Of a stretch of DNA of 64,000 bases, positions 45,143 through 54,795 are shown piece by piece (the first letter of the stretch is position 1; each line of letters opens with the position of its first letter). Made by a program: the position numbers and the translations under genes. The notes beneath the pieces were generated by a model. It was not told the DNA's origin and did no database searches. It worked only from the letters and a program-made list of their open reading frames with translations. This stretch comes from Bernardetia sp. (GTDB lineage: Bacteria; Bacteroidota; Bacteroidia; Cytophagales; Bernardetiaceae), in NCBI RefSeq assembly GCF_020630935.1, contig NZ_JAHDIG010000002.1:55518-119517 (forward strand), written 5' to 3'.

Positions 45143-46549
45143 ATGAATACTATAAAACAAGACAAATCAGATAGCATCAAAAATTTGTTAAATCATCCGA
45201 TTGATATTGCTCCATTAATCTATGCTAGAGTCATATTAGGACTCTTAATGACAATTGAACTTACTGGAGGGGCATTATCACCATATGCTCAAACACTGAT
45301 TCACGGAGATTTGCATTTTTCATATTCTTTTGCTCCTTTTATAAAGCCTTGGTCAGAACCATTACTACTGTATGTGCATTTTGGAGTAAATTTTATTTTG
45401 GGTTTGATGGTTGTTTTTGGATTTAAGTATCGTTTTGCTTGTGTAGCAATGTTTCTATCATCTATATCTATTTTCTTGATGGAAAAAACGCTCTACATCA
45501 ATCACATTTATTTGTATTGTCTTCTGTTTTTAGTTTTTGCTTTTCTACCAGCAAATAGAGCTTTTTCGGTAGATACTTACCAAAATCCACAACTTAAATC
45601 TTCTGAAATTCCTGCTTGGACAGTCTATTGTTTGATAGCGCAGCTAAGTATCGTATATTTTTATGCAGGACTTGCTAAATTAAACATTGATTGGTTACAC
45701 GCCCAACCGATGCAACTTTGGCTTGCTAATAAAATTAATCACCCTGTTCCATATTTGGGGATTTTGCTTTCACACAAATATCATGCTTTCTTAGTTGCCT
45801 ATGGTGGAATTGCATTTGACTTGTTAGTTGTACCTCTGATGCTTTGGAAAAAGACACGAAAAGTAACATTTATTGTTGCTATATTTTTTCACTCTACCAA
45901 TGCTATCACTTTTGGTATCGGAACATTTCCTTGGTTTTCTATTGCTGCTACAGCTTTATTTTTTTCTCCTAAAACGTTTAGAACGTGGAAATTTTTCAAG
46001 CATTTAGGTAAAAAGCTCCCTGCACCAAACACACATTTTTTTCAGTATTCTGATGAGTCAAAGTTTTCTCAAAGGTTTGTGTATTCATTTTTTTTCTTAT
46101 TTTTTATAGTTCAGTTTTTCCTTCCTTGGCGAGCTTATCTCTACCCAGAAGATCCAAGTTGGACAGAACAAGGACATTTTTTTTCGTGGCGTATGATGCT
46201 CCGAACCAAACGAGGAAATACGGTTTTTAAAGTCAGCGATACAAACTCTAACAAACAAGAAACTGTGCGTCCAATGGAGCATCTTTCATTTAAGCAGAGT
46301 AACAAAATGCAAAAAGACCCTGATATGATTTTACAATACGTTCATTTTTTGGAAGATTTATATAAGAGAGAAAAAGGCTATCAAGACCCTATCATAAAAG
46401 TAGAATCTAAAATGTCGCTCAACAACAGAAAACCCCAGCGTTTTATTGATCCAAATATAGATTTGACGAAAGAACAACGAACGTGGAAGCCCTATAATTG
46501 GGTAGAACCTCTTACAGAAACAGCATATAAAGAGGAAAAAAGGCAATAA
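45143..46549 (+). CDS. HTTM/vitamin K-dependent gamma-carboxylase-like membrane protein
   Basis: From the ATG at 45143 the protein has 468 residues with about eight membrane helices. The pattern YARVILGLLMTIELTGG, then VYFYAGLAKLNIDWLHAQPMQLWL, then HSTNAITFGIGTFPWFSIAATALFFSP matches the HTTM family related to the human gamma-carboxylase. A charged C-terminal part (about 310-468) follows. Bacterial members are not known to carboxylate Glu; the role is unknown. An upstream in-frame ATG-like extension exists, but the chosen start gives a normal soluble leader. dapA follows after a promoter-like spacer. Confidence 0.75.
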   Translation: MNTIKQDKSDSIKNLLNHPIDIAPLIYARVILGLLMTIELTGGALSPYAQTLIHGDLHFSYSFAPFIKPWSEPLLLYVHFGVNFILGLMVVFGFKYRFACVAMFLSSISIFLMEKTLYINHIYLYCLLFLVFAFLPANRAFSVDTYQNPQLKSSEIPAWTVYCLIAQLSIVYFYAGLAKLNIDWLHAQPMQLWLANKINHPVPYLGILLSHKYHAFLVAYGGIAFDLLVVPLMLWKKTRKVTFIVAIFFHSTNAITFGIGTFPWFSIAATALFFSPKTFRTWKFFKHLGKKLPAPNTHFFQYSDESKFSQRFVYSFFFLFFIVQFFLPWRAYLYPEDPSWTEQGHFFSWRMMLRTKRGNTVFKVSDTNSNKQETVRPMEHLSFKQSNKMQKDPDMILQYVHFLEDLYKREKGYQDPIIKVESKMSLNNRKPQRFIDPNIDLTKEQRTWKPYNWVEPLTETAYKEEKRQ

Positions 46550-46599
46550 AAAATGACACAAGAATAACCAAATTTTACACTTTTTTCAGATATGAGGTA

Positions 46600-46631
46600 T
46601 TTCTTAAACTGATTATTATAATTTAACTTTG
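46600..46631 (+). promoter_or_regulatory. Candidate dapA promoter
   Basis: TAACTTTG (46624-46631) is a TAnnTTTG box; TTTC at about 46600-46603 lies 20 bp upstream. The leader would be about 36 nt. Confidence 0.5.
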
Positions 46632-46673
46632 TGAAAGCCATTTATAAGGTTCAATCTCATACTTAAAAAAATT

Positions 46674-47567
46674 ATGAATACCAATATATTTAGAGGAACA
46701 GGTATTGCACTTGTTACTCCTTTTGATGAAAATAAAAATGTAGATTTTGATGCTCTCAAAAGACTACTTGAGCATACGCAAGACCATGTAGAATTTTGGG
46801 TAGTTCACGGCACAACAGGCGAGGCTGCTACTACTACAAGACAAGAAAAACGAGAAATTTTTGATTTCATTGCTGAAAATAATCCTAACAAATTGCCTTT
46901 AGTATATGGGTTGGCATGGAATGATACTCGTCAGCTTATAGAATTATTGGGAAAATCTAATTTAGAAGGTGTGTCAGCTATCTTATCTGCTTCTCCTTCC
47001 TACAACAAGCCAACACAAGAAGGAATTTATAGACATTATATGGAAGTGGCAGATGCAAGTCCAAAACCGATTATTCTCTATAATGTTCCTAGCCGAACAG
47101 CCTCAAATATTGAAGCCAAAACAACACTTCGTTTAGCAGAGCATCCAAACATTATTGGAACAAAAGAGGCATCTGGCGATATGACACAGTGCATTGAAAT
47201 TTTGAGAAATAAGCCTAAAGATTTTGTTGTTTTGTCTGGTGATGATGCACTCACACTACCTCTCATTTCACTTGGTGCAGATGGTGTAATAGGTGTCATT
47301 CCAAATGCTTATCCAAAAGAATTTGGGAATCTTACTCGTGCTGCTTTGAAAGGAGATTACAAAACAGCTAATAAATATTTACATCAACTATTTCCTCTTT
47401 TCGAACATTTGTTTGTAGAAAGTAATCCTGTCGGAATCAAAGAAATCTTGACTTTGCTTGGTATTACAAAGTCAGATGTTAGGCTTCCTCTTCTAAATGC
47501 CTCAAAAGAACTAAGTGAAAAATTTAAAGTAGAAATGCAAAAGGTAAAATCGCTCCAAATAGCATAA
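46674..47567 (+). CDS. dapA: 4-hydroxy-tetrahydrodipicolinate synthase
   Basis: This 297-residue TIM-barrel enzyme joins pyruvate and aspartate semialdehyde in lysine and diaminopimelate synthesis. VHGTTGEAATTTRQEK contains the Thr pair of the active site; PIILYNVPSRTASNI contains the Tyr of the proton relay; NIIGTKEASGDM contains the Schiff-base Lys; LSGDDALTLPLISLGADGVIG follows. Length is standard. The gene is monocistronic. The diaminopimelate it makes feeds peptidoglycan, and an L,D-transpeptidase gene lies 870 bp downstream, but the spacing does not suggest a shared transcript. Confidence 0.95.
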   Translation: MNTNIFRGTGIALVTPFDENKNVDFDALKRLLEHTQDHVEFWVVHGTTGEAATTTRQEKREIFDFIAENNPNKLPLVYGLAWNDTRQLIELLGKSNLEGVSAILSASPSYNKPTQEGIYRHYMEVADASPKPIILYNVPSRTASNIEAKTTLRLAEHPNIIGTKEASGDMTQCIEILRNKPKDFVVLSGDDALTLPLISLGADGVIGVIPNAYPKEFGNLTRAALKGDYKTANKYLHQLFPLFEHLFVESNPVGIKEILTLLGITKSDVRLPLLNASKELSEKFKVEMQKVKSLQIA

Positions 47568-48440
47568 AAATATTTTTTATGTATATTAGAATACATAATA
47601 GTATTACTTAAAAGTAAAATTATTTATTTATTGAATTAAATAAATTTTGAATTTTTTTAAACAAAACTTGGTAAAATACCGTTTATATAGTATAAGTTGG
47701 CTCAAAAGAGAGTTAGCTTACAACATCATTTTCACAACTCATAATGAGAAGAATTACTGTGAAGTAAAATTAATTTGAAATAGGTTTAATAAAATGCAAA
47801 CAACATAAGTCTATGGATTTGAATACCATAGAAGTTTACACCGTTTGTAGCTTTTAAAGCTATTTTTATTTTACTTGTTATTCAAAAAGGAAAATGATAA
47901 TGTTTTGGAAGAAACCGTTTTTAGATATTTTTCAAATGCGTAAAAGCTAATTGCAATTCTATTTTGTATGACATTGCGTCCATTTTCAAAGATTTGGAAG
48001 TAAAATCTCTAAATTTTGATAAAATCGTAAAGTTAGTTATAGTACAGAATTTAATACTAGAGTTAAGAAAACTGACTTAGTAGATTGTGATAAGGGATTT
48101 CGACGCTTATTCTTTAGTCTTGTTTTTTTATACTAAAAAAGTATGAAATTATAGGCAAAAATAAGTAGCATTTCTATCAACATGCTTTTACATCTAAGAC
48201 TTTTTGATAAGTTGTGGTAATTATTATTACAATTAAAACTATCCTTCATGGCTTATCAGAAGATATAATTTAGTTTTGACTAAACTTGAGAAAGTTTGGT
48301 GGTTGTATCTTCAACTGAAAAAATATCCTTACGTAATGTACAACTTTAGTGTTTATGGAGAAATCTCTCTTTTGAGCCTTTCTAATATACCATAAAGACT
48401 TACAAATAATCATTCAATTCATTTAAACCAGAAAAACTGA
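47568..48440. other. 873-bp gene-free region with a candidate small RNA
   Basis: I see no convincing gene on either strand. A candidate small RNA ends near 47872: hairpin CTATGG (47811-47816)/CCATAG (47826-47831), then palindrome TAGCTTTTAAAGCTA (47848-47862) followed by TTTTTATTTT. The remaining 570 bp show no long frame and no strong repeat; they may hold the upstream control region of the L,D-transpeptidase gene. Confidence 0.4.
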
Positions 48441-49307
48441 ATGCAAAGAATCGTATTGAGCGGCACTATCGCCGTACTCGTACTTCTTTTTTTCGGATTT
48501 TCTAAATTTTTTGCAACTGCTTCTAATCAGAACAGTTTGCTAGAAAGTGCATCAAAAGTCGATGCTTTTCCGTCAAAAGAACATGCTAAAATTGAGAACA
48601 TCTCTATAGCTTTTGAAAATCATATTAAAGCTATGTATCAAAAGTTAAAATTGAAGAAGGCAGAATTAGATTATGTCCCATTCAAGACTGCTTACATAGG
48701 TTATCTTAATCTTAAAGCAAAGGGAGAACTCAAAAAAGAAATCTTGACAGTACTAGATTTTACAAAATCTTCTCGCTTTGAGCGCATGTGGATTATTGAT
48801 ATGAAGAATCAGAAATTAGTTCGTAGAGAGTTAGTAGCCCATGGCAAAAACTCTGGACATGATATGGTTACTTCATATTCAAACAAACGTGGTTCTAATC
48901 AAAGTAGTATGGGATTTTATGTAACTGATGCTCCATATATTGGTAAGAACGGAATTTCTCTTCTCATCAATGGAATGGATAAAGGCTATAATTGCCAAGC
49001 AAGAAATCGTGCAGTTGTTATGCATGGTGCAAATTATGTAAATCCAAAAACTATGAACCGTAATGGTAGATTAGGTAGAAGTTTTGGGTGTCCAGCTGTA
49101 GAAATGCACAAGGCACAAGAAATCATAGATTATGTTAAGAAAGGTTCTTGTTTGTTCATTTACTCTGGCAATGCAAAATATTTGCAGTCAAGTAAATGGT
49201 TAGATAATGACGGTGCAAAAACTTTTTTTGCTGAAAATATACAACACAACGCCACAAACGTACCGAGTACGGCAAGCGTTGAGGTTAAAAACAATAGCAA
49301 AGGGTAA
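48441..49307 (+). CDS. L,D-transpeptidase (YkuD-like) family protein, probably secreted
   Basis: The protein has 288 residues with an N-terminal hydrophobic segment (IAVLVLLFFGFSKFFAT), a signal peptide or anchor. The catalytic domain (about 100-265) has NRAVVMHGANYVNP, which places the conserved His, and GRLGRSFGCPAVEM, the Cys motif of L,D-transpeptidases. Such enzymes cross-link peptidoglycan or attach proteins to it, with the Cys forming the acyl-enzyme. It is monocistronic, and an Rho-independent terminator stands at about 49508-49556. It fits the murein L,D-transpeptidase domain group common in Bacteroidota. Confidence 0.85.
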   Translation: MQRIVLSGTIAVLVLLFFGFSKFFATASNQNSLLESASKVDAFPSKEHAKIENISIAFENHIKAMYQKLKLKKAELDYVPFKTAYIGYLNLKAKGELKKEILTVLDFTKSSRFERMWIIDMKNQKLVRRELVAHGKNSGHDMVTSYSNKRGSNQSSMGFYVTDAPYIGKNGISLLINGMDKGYNCQARNRAVVMHGANYVNPKTMNRNGRLGRSFGCPAVEMHKAQEIIDYVKKGSCLFIYSGNAKYLQSSKWLDNDGAKTFFAENIQHNATNVPSTASVEVKNNSKG

Positions 49308-49471
49308 ATCTTGGCAGAAGATACAAAATAGCTGAACGGCTAACTACTTAGTAACCTATTTTTCTGTAAAGATTTAGAAAAAATCACTTGAAAGCTGATT
49401 TAACAGTTATTGTTTGAAAACGCTTCATAGTCGCAATGTTGTTGTTGTTTTCAACTTCGAAAATAAGATAG

Positions 49472-49560
49472 ATAAAAATGGTATTATTCCATTTATCTGT
49501 TATATATAATAGCTCTTATCTCAAAGTCAATATATGGCTTTCCGATAAGGGCTATTATTT
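49472..49560 (+). terminator. Two hairpins and terminator downstream of the L,D-transpeptidase gene
   Basis: AGATAAA...CCATTTATCT forms a hairpin (49472-49500). AATAGCTCTTATC (49508-49520) pairs with GATAAGGGCTATT (49544-49556) and is followed by a long T-run. It lies about 200 bp after the stop, so the transcript would have an unusually long 3' part. Confidence 0.75.
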
Positions 49561-49838
49561 TTTTTGTCTAATTTTATCTATGTTTATTGTACTTTTCTAA
49601 TATGTTGTGATGAAGTTATAAAGAGTATAAGTACTATAAAGGTTATGATAGAATATTTTGTGAAAATCAGTTTATTTAGAAATAAAATTCAGATAATTGT
49701 TGCTTTATAAAATTTTTATCTATATACTTGCGATATATTAAGATTTCGTACATCTGTTAGAAGTAATTGAAATCCTTCTATAAATTAACTCAATTAACTA
49801 TAATTACCTTTTACCCCCTTTACATCACTCATTAAAAT

Positions 49839-52800
49839 ATGAAACTTAGAAAAAAGATAGGTTTAGCAGCCTTATTCGCAGGACTTAGCTTTACAGCTTA
49901 TGGACAAAACCAACTTGAAAAGCAGAGAATACTCTCACAAACAAATGTTCAGAAACTGCAACAAATTGCTAAGACAAATACAACACTTTACAAAAAGCGC
50001 AAAGCTGAAGCCATTGAGTTTGCTAAAAAGAACAATTTAGAAGTCTTCAAAACCTTAGAAGATGGAAGAGTAGCTGAACTTCAATTCATAGACAGATTTG
50101 GAAATCCTATCTACTATGTAACAATGAGTAACTTAAATGCTGCCAAAACAACAAAAGCAGACAGACTTTGGACAGGGGGAAGTGCAGGCTTAAACCTTAA
50201 CGGACAAGGAATGATTGTAGGAGAGTGGGATGGAGGTCCTATTCGTTCTACACACCAAGAGTTTGGAAATAGAGTTATTCAAAAAGACGGTGTACCTTTT
50301 ACATCTGCTAATGGAAACAACGACCACGCAACGCACGTAGCAGGAACAATGATGGCTTCTGGTGTAACTTCTAGTGCAATAGGTGCAGCCCACCAATCTA
50401 CACTTTGGGCAAATGAGTGGAACAACGACGAATCAGAAGCAACTAGCCAAGCTGCACAAGGTCTAATTCTCTCTAATCACTCTTACGGATACAATGCACA
50501 ATATCTTTCTACGTATCAGTTTGGTTACTATGATGACCAAGCAGCTACTTGGGATGAGATTACATATAATGCTCCTTATTACCTTCCTGTAAAAGCAGCA
50601 GGTAATGATAGAGGACGATACAATACTGGTAAAGGTGGATATGACCTAGTAACAGGTTTTGCAACTTCAAAAAATGCACTTGTTGTGGCAGCTGTTTCAG
50701 CAGTAACTAATTATACAAGCCCAAGTAGTGTAAGCATGTCTAGTTTTAGTTCTTGGGGACCAACTGACGACGGACGTATCAAACCAGATATTTCGGGATG
50801 TGGTGTAAGTGTATATTCTACATCTAGTTCTGGAAATACATCCTACAATACAAAGTCAGGTACATCAATGGCAAGTCCTAACGTAACAGGGTCGTTATTA
50901 CTTGTTCAACAACATTACAAAAACTTAAATAACGGTCAGTTTATGCGCTCGGCTACGCTTAGAGGTTTAGCTATTCATACAGCAGCAGAAGCTGGTAATG
51001 CAGACGGACCAGATTATCGTTTTGGATGGGGATTATTAGATGCTGAAAATGCTGTAAATCTTATCTCTAATGTAGGAACAAGTTCATTAATTGATGAACG
51101 AGTACTTAACAACAATGGAACATACTCAGTACAAGTAACTGCAACAGGCTCTGAACCATTGGAAGTTACAATCGCTTGGACAGACCTTAAAGGTACTCCT
51201 GTTTCGGGAAGTCAAGTAGATAATGGAGCTATTATGCTTGTTAATGATTTAGACGTACGTGTAGCAGGTGGAGGAACAACAAACTTTCCTTGGGTATTGA
51301 ACCCTGCTTCTCCAAACAGTGCAGCTACTAAAGGAGACAACTTCAGAGATAATGTAGAAAAAGTATATATCCCTAACCCAGTAGCAGGACAAACTTATAC
51401 TATCACAGTTTCACACAAAGGTTCTTTACAATCTGGTTCACAAGCCTACTCTTTGATTGTATCGGGAGGAACTTCTGGAGGAACTACACCAGTATGTGCT
51501 GTACCAGGTGGATTGAACTCTTCAAATGTTACAAATACATCTGCAACAGTTAGTTGGAGTTCTGTAAGTGGAGCAACTAGCTACGACCTTCGTTATCGTG
51601 CAACAGGATCTGCTTCTTGGACAAATGTAAATGGTCTTACTTCTACATCAAGAAATCTATCAAGTCTTACACTTGGTACAGAATATGAATTCCAAGTTCT
51701 TACAAATTGTGCTGATGGCTCAAGTGTTTATTCTACAAGTGCAACCTTTACAACTACTGGAGGAATTATAATACCAACTTATTGTGAATCTAAAGGAAAT
51801 AATAGTTCTTATGAGTGGATTGCAGGTGTACAGATTGGTTCTTTGAACAGAACAAGTGGAAACGATGGTGGTTATTCAGACCAAACTTCTACTACTGTAA
51901 ATTTAGCTCAAGGAAGTACGAATGCTGTAACACTTACACCAGGTTTTTCTGGAAGTTCTTACAATGAATATTGGAAAGTTTGGATTGACTTCAATAAAGA
52001 TGGAGACTTTGAAGACTCTGGCGAATTAGTTTTTGACGCAGGTTCTATGAGCAGCTCTGCTGTATCTGGTACATTGGATATTAGCCCTAGTGCAGCTACT
52101 GGTACAACTCGTATGCGTGTATCTATGAAATACAATGGCGCACAAAATTCTTGTGAAACATTTACTTACGGCGAAGTAGAAGATTATTCAGTAAATATTA
52201 CAGAAAGCTCAACACCTTCTTGTGGTGTACCTACAGGTTTAGCTACTTCTAATGTTACAACTAGCACATTTACGGCTTCTTGGTCAGCAGTTGCTGGAGC
52301 ATCTTCTTATGATGTACAGGTTCGCACTAGTGGTGGTGCTTGGTCTCCATTCAATGCTACATCAACGTCTCTTAATTTAACAGGTGCTTCTCCTTCTACA
52401 ACGTATGAAGTACAAGTTCGTGCAAACTGTTCGGGTGCTTCAAGTGCATATTCTGCAAGTGTATTTGTTACTACTTCTGCACCTCCAGTATTAAACTATT
52501 GTGATTCTAAAGGCAATAGTGTAGCTGATGAGTGGATTCAGCGTGTACGTGTAGGTTCTATTGATAATAACTCTGGTTCGAATGGTGGTTATGCAGATTT
52601 TACCAATCTTTCTACTACCCTTACAAAAGGAACTTCTTATACTATTACAATTGACCCTGCTTGGTCTGGAAGAACATATAGCGAAGCCTACAATGTTTGG
52701 ATTGATTATAATCAAGACGGAGATTTCAATGATGCTGGTGAAGAAGTTTACTCACGTGCTCGCACAACAAGTACATCTGTAAGTGGTTCATTCACAATTC

Positions 52801-53234
52801 CTACTTCTGCTGCTAATGGAACAACTCGTATGCGTGTAACAATGAAGTACAATGCAAATGCAACTTCTTGTGAGACATTCTCTTACGGTGAAGTAGAAGA
52901 TTATACTATCGTAATCAACACATCTACACAAGCGAATTTACACCCAGTAGCTAGTAGCCCAGTGTATGCTACGTTTGATGATGCAGTTGAAAGTCCAGAT
53001 TTTGCATTTGTTGCTTATCCAAATCCTGCTAGTTCTTCATTGAACATCAAATTAGGTTACTTTGGAGTTGAGTCTGAATTGGTAGTATATAGCATTACAG
53101 GTGCTGAAATGATACGTACATCTCTTAGCGAGCAAAACACAACACTTGATATATCAAAACTTGCAAAAGGAATGTATATCTTGAGTGTAAATAGTGGACG
53201 CAAAGTAGAGACAATCAAATTCATTAAAGAATAA
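49839..53234 (+). CDS. Secreted subtilisin-like (S8) protease with FN3, GEVED and type IX tail
   Basis: This 1131-residue exported protease has a signal peptide (to about Gln 23). The catalytic domain has D131 (VGEWDGG), H166 (NNDHATHVAGT) and S343 (GTSMASP). A P-domain-like segment follows (about 405-545). Then come two fibronectin type III modules (near 555-640 and 785-880), each followed by a GEVED domain (YGEVEDYSV and YGEVEDYTI) with EF-hand-like DFNKDGDFEDSG and DYNQDGDFNDAG loops that may bind calcium. The C-terminus has the type IX sorting tail (FVAYPNPASSSLNIKLG...LAKGMYILSV). It is probably released or surface-anchored through the T9SS. Confidence 0.95.
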   Translation: MKLRKKIGLAALFAGLSFTAYGQNQLEKQRILSQTNVQKLQQIAKTNTTLYKKRKAEAIEFAKKNNLEVFKTLEDGRVAELQFIDRFGNPIYYVTMSNLNAAKTTKADRLWTGGSAGLNLNGQGMIVGEWDGGPIRSTHQEFGNRVIQKDGVPFTSANGNNDHATHVAGTMMASGVTSSAIGAAHQSTLWANEWNNDESEATSQAAQGLILSNHSYGYNAQYLSTYQFGYYDDQAATWDEITYNAPYYLPVKAAGNDRGRYNTGKGGYDLVTGFATSKNALVVAAVSAVTNYTSPSSVSMSSFSSWGPTDDGRIKPDISGCGVSVYSTSSSGNTSYNTKSGTSMASPNVTGSLLLVQQHYKNLNNGQFMRSATLRGLAIHTAAEAGNADGPDYRFGWGLLDAENAVNLISNVGTSSLIDERVLNNNGTYSVQVTATGSEPLEVTIAWTDLKGTPVSGSQVDNGAIMLVNDLDVRVAGGGTTNFPWVLNPASPNSAATKGDNFRDNVEKVYIPNPVAGQTYTITVSHKGSLQSGSQAYSLIVSGGTSGGTTPVCAVPGGLNSSNVTNTSATVSWSSVSGATSYDLRYRATGSASWTNVNGLTSTSRNLSSLTLGTEYEFQVLTNCADGSSVYSTSATFTTTGGIIIPTYCESKGNNSSYEWIAGVQIGSLNRTSGNDGGYSDQTSTTVNLAQGSTNAVTLTPGFSGSSYNEYWKVWIDFNKDGDFEDSGELVFDAGSMSSSAVSGTLDISPSAATGTTRMRVSMKYNGAQNSCETFTYGEVEDYSVNITESSTPSCGVPTGLATSNVTTSTFTASWSAVAGASSYDVQVRTSGGAWSPFNATSTSLNLTGASPSTTYEVQVRANCSGASSAYSASVFVTTSAPPVLNYCDSKGNSVADEWIQRVRVGSIDNNSGSNGGYADFTNLSTTLTKGTSYTITIDPAWSGRTYSEAYNVWIDYNQDGDFNDAGEEVYSRARTTSTSVSGSFTIPTSAANGTTRMRVTMKYNANATSCETFSYGEVEDYTIVINTSTQANLHPVASSPVYATFDDAVESPDFAFVAYPNPASSSLNIKLGYFGVESELVVYSITGAEMIRTSLSEQNTTLDISKLAKGMYILSVNSGRKVETIKFIKE

Positions 53235-53260
53235 GATTTTAAATCTAAATTGATATACTT

Positions 53261-53295
53261 AAAAGGCGATTCATTTCTGAATCGCCTTTTTTTGT
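53261..53295 (+). terminator. Terminator of the subtilase gene
   Basis: AAAAGGCGATTCA (53261-53273) pairs with TGAATCGCCTTTT (53278-53290), a tight 13-bp stem with T-run. Confidence 0.9.
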
Positions 53296-53339
53296 CTTTA
53301 TAAACAAGTCAAAGGCAAGCCTTTTGACCTACGCTACAA

Positions 53340-54203
53340 TTATTCATTTGTATCAACAATCCACTCTGTATTAGCTTCAAAACAGTGACGTTTGAATGCT
53401 GCGTTACCTTCTTCATTTGCTTCAAAAGTAAGATAGGTAAAATGGTTCATCCATTCGCCTGTATTGAAGTAATAGCTTTTTTGGCTATCTATTGTCTTAC
53501 TCATTTCTATCATTAGAGGTAAATGTCGGTGTCCGAAAACGTAGTAATCTTGTGGGTTTTGCTGATGAAGCTCGTTGCAATAATTCCAAATCCACTCGTT
53601 TGCTTTTCCTGTATAACCATCTATTTTTTTCTCCTTCTTAGGATTCTGATTTGGCTTTTTTGACGGTTTACGGCTATTTGACCAAAAATGAGCCAAGCCT
53701 ATTCCGATATTAGGATGCAGCCATTCGAAGAAAAAGCGACAAACAGGATTAGTAAAAAGAGCCTTTTTCAAAAACTTATACGCATAATCTCCATTTCCTA
53801 AACCGTCGCCATGTCCTAAATGAATTTTTTTATCATTCCACGTTACAAACTGGGGTTTATGATAGACTTTTACACCTAATTCTTCCTCAAAATAACCAAA
53901 CATCCATAAGTCGTGATTGCCTGTAAAGAATACAACATCAATTCCACTATCTGTAATTTCTGCTATTTTGCCCTGTAAGCGAACAAAACCTTTTGGAACA
54001 GCTTTTTTATACTCATACCAAAAATCAAAAATATCTCCTAACAGAATAATAAGTTCGGCATCTTGGCGAACCATCTCTAGCCAGCGCAGAATTTTTTTTT
54101 CTCTTTCTAGAGAATCTTTTCCTTCAATATCTTTAGAATAGCCTAAATGAAAATCAGAGGCAATGTATATTTTTTTTGACGTTGGTAATTGAATATGGTG
54201 CAT
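53340..54203 (-). CDS. lpxH: UDP-2,3-diacylglucosamine diphosphatase (LpxH-like)
   Basis: This 287-residue metallophosphoesterase hydrolyses UDP-2,3-diacylglucosamine to lipid X in lipid A synthesis at the inner membrane. Metal-binding motifs are ASDFHLGY (D-x-H), LLGDIFDFW (G-D), FTGNHDLWMF (G-N-H-D), HLGHGDGLG and YVFGHRHLP (G-H-x-H). Length fits the Bacteroidota form. It is the last of three minus-strand genes (hutH, unknown, lpxH) packed with gaps of 6-10 bp, so probably one transcript, although the three have no obvious shared pathway. Confidence 0.85.
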   Translation of the reverse strand: MHHIQLPTSKKIYIASDFHLGYSKDIEGKDSLEREKKILRWLEMVRQDAELIILLGDIFDFWYEYKKAVPKGFVRLQGKIAEITDSGIDVVFFTGNHDLWMFGYFEEELGVKVYHKPQFVTWNDKKIHLGHGDGLGNGDYAYKFLKKALFTNPVCRFFFEWLHPNIGIGLAHFWSNSRKPSKKPNQNPKKEKKIDGYTGKANEWIWNYCNELHQQNPQDYYVFGHRHLPLMIEMSKTIDSQKSYYFNTGEWMNHFTYLTFEANEEGNAAFKRHCFEANTEWIVDTNE

Positions 54204-54209
54204 ATTTTT

Positions 54210-54785
54210 CTATAAACTTTTGAGAAGTTCGTTCCATTTTTCTTTGTGAACTTTCTTTAGTTCAGTATCATTCTGAACAAGCAGACTATATTTTTCTATA
54301 AAATCACTTAAAGAATTAATTAATCGAAGGTAATATTTGATGGTGGGCAAAATCCCATCTACAATTACTTCACAGTCTGTTTTGGCTTTTATTTCTGTAC
54401 AAAACTGTTCAATTTTTTCCATCTCTTGAACATCATGGGAAAGTAGATAAAATCTGTCTATTTTGTGTTTTCCTATAATTTTAGAAATAGATTTTATAGT
54501 TTCTAAGCCAATAGGAGAGTGTAGCTGAATTTTATAGTATTCAACTACTTTTCTCCCTTTTTTTGTTTTAAAATTATTCTCTAAACCCTTTGAGGTAATT
54601 ACACTTTCCAAAGGTTCTACTTTACTATTTTCATACCTACTTATCTCACTTACTAAACATTCAAGTATAGCATATAGAGCCAAACTAGGCAACTTAACAT
54701 CAACAGAAGTATTGTAATTATGAAAAAAGTGCCTATCTAATACGATATAAATGTCTTGTAAATTATATTCGTTTGAGGTTTTCAT
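54210..54785 (-). CDS. Unrecognised protein between hutH and lpxH
   Basis: This 191-residue protein has no signal peptide. It has a helix-rich N-terminal half (LPSLALYAILECLVSEISRYE), a middle beta segment (VVEYYKIQLHSPIG) and a Lys-rich C-terminal helix. The pattern faintly recalls some restriction-endonuclease-like proteins, but no intact PD-(D/E)xK triad is evident and no methylase is adjacent, so I do not assign one. It is closely packed with hutH (10 bp) and lpxH (6 bp). Confidence 0.5.
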   Translation of the reverse strand: MKTSNEYNLQDIYIVLDRHFFHNYNTSVDVKLPSLALYAILECLVSEISRYENSKVEPLESVITSKGLENNFKTKKGRKVVEYYKIQLHSPIGLETIKSISKIIGKHKIDRFYLLSHDVQEMEKIEQFCTEIKAKTDCEVIVDGILPTIKYYLRLINSLSDFIEKYSLLVQNDTELKKVHKEKWNELLKSL

Positions 54786-54795
54786 ATTGTATATC

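Noticed and set aside
53640..53700. A fourth copy of the three-stem element suggested by a TTTACGGCTATTTGACC match
   Set aside because: The match is short, lies in the lpxH coding sequence and has no flanking paired stems.
54210..54785. Restriction endonuclease assignment for the gene next to hutH
   Set aside because: No intact catalytic acidic/Lys set and no adjacent methylase; the resemblance is too weak.
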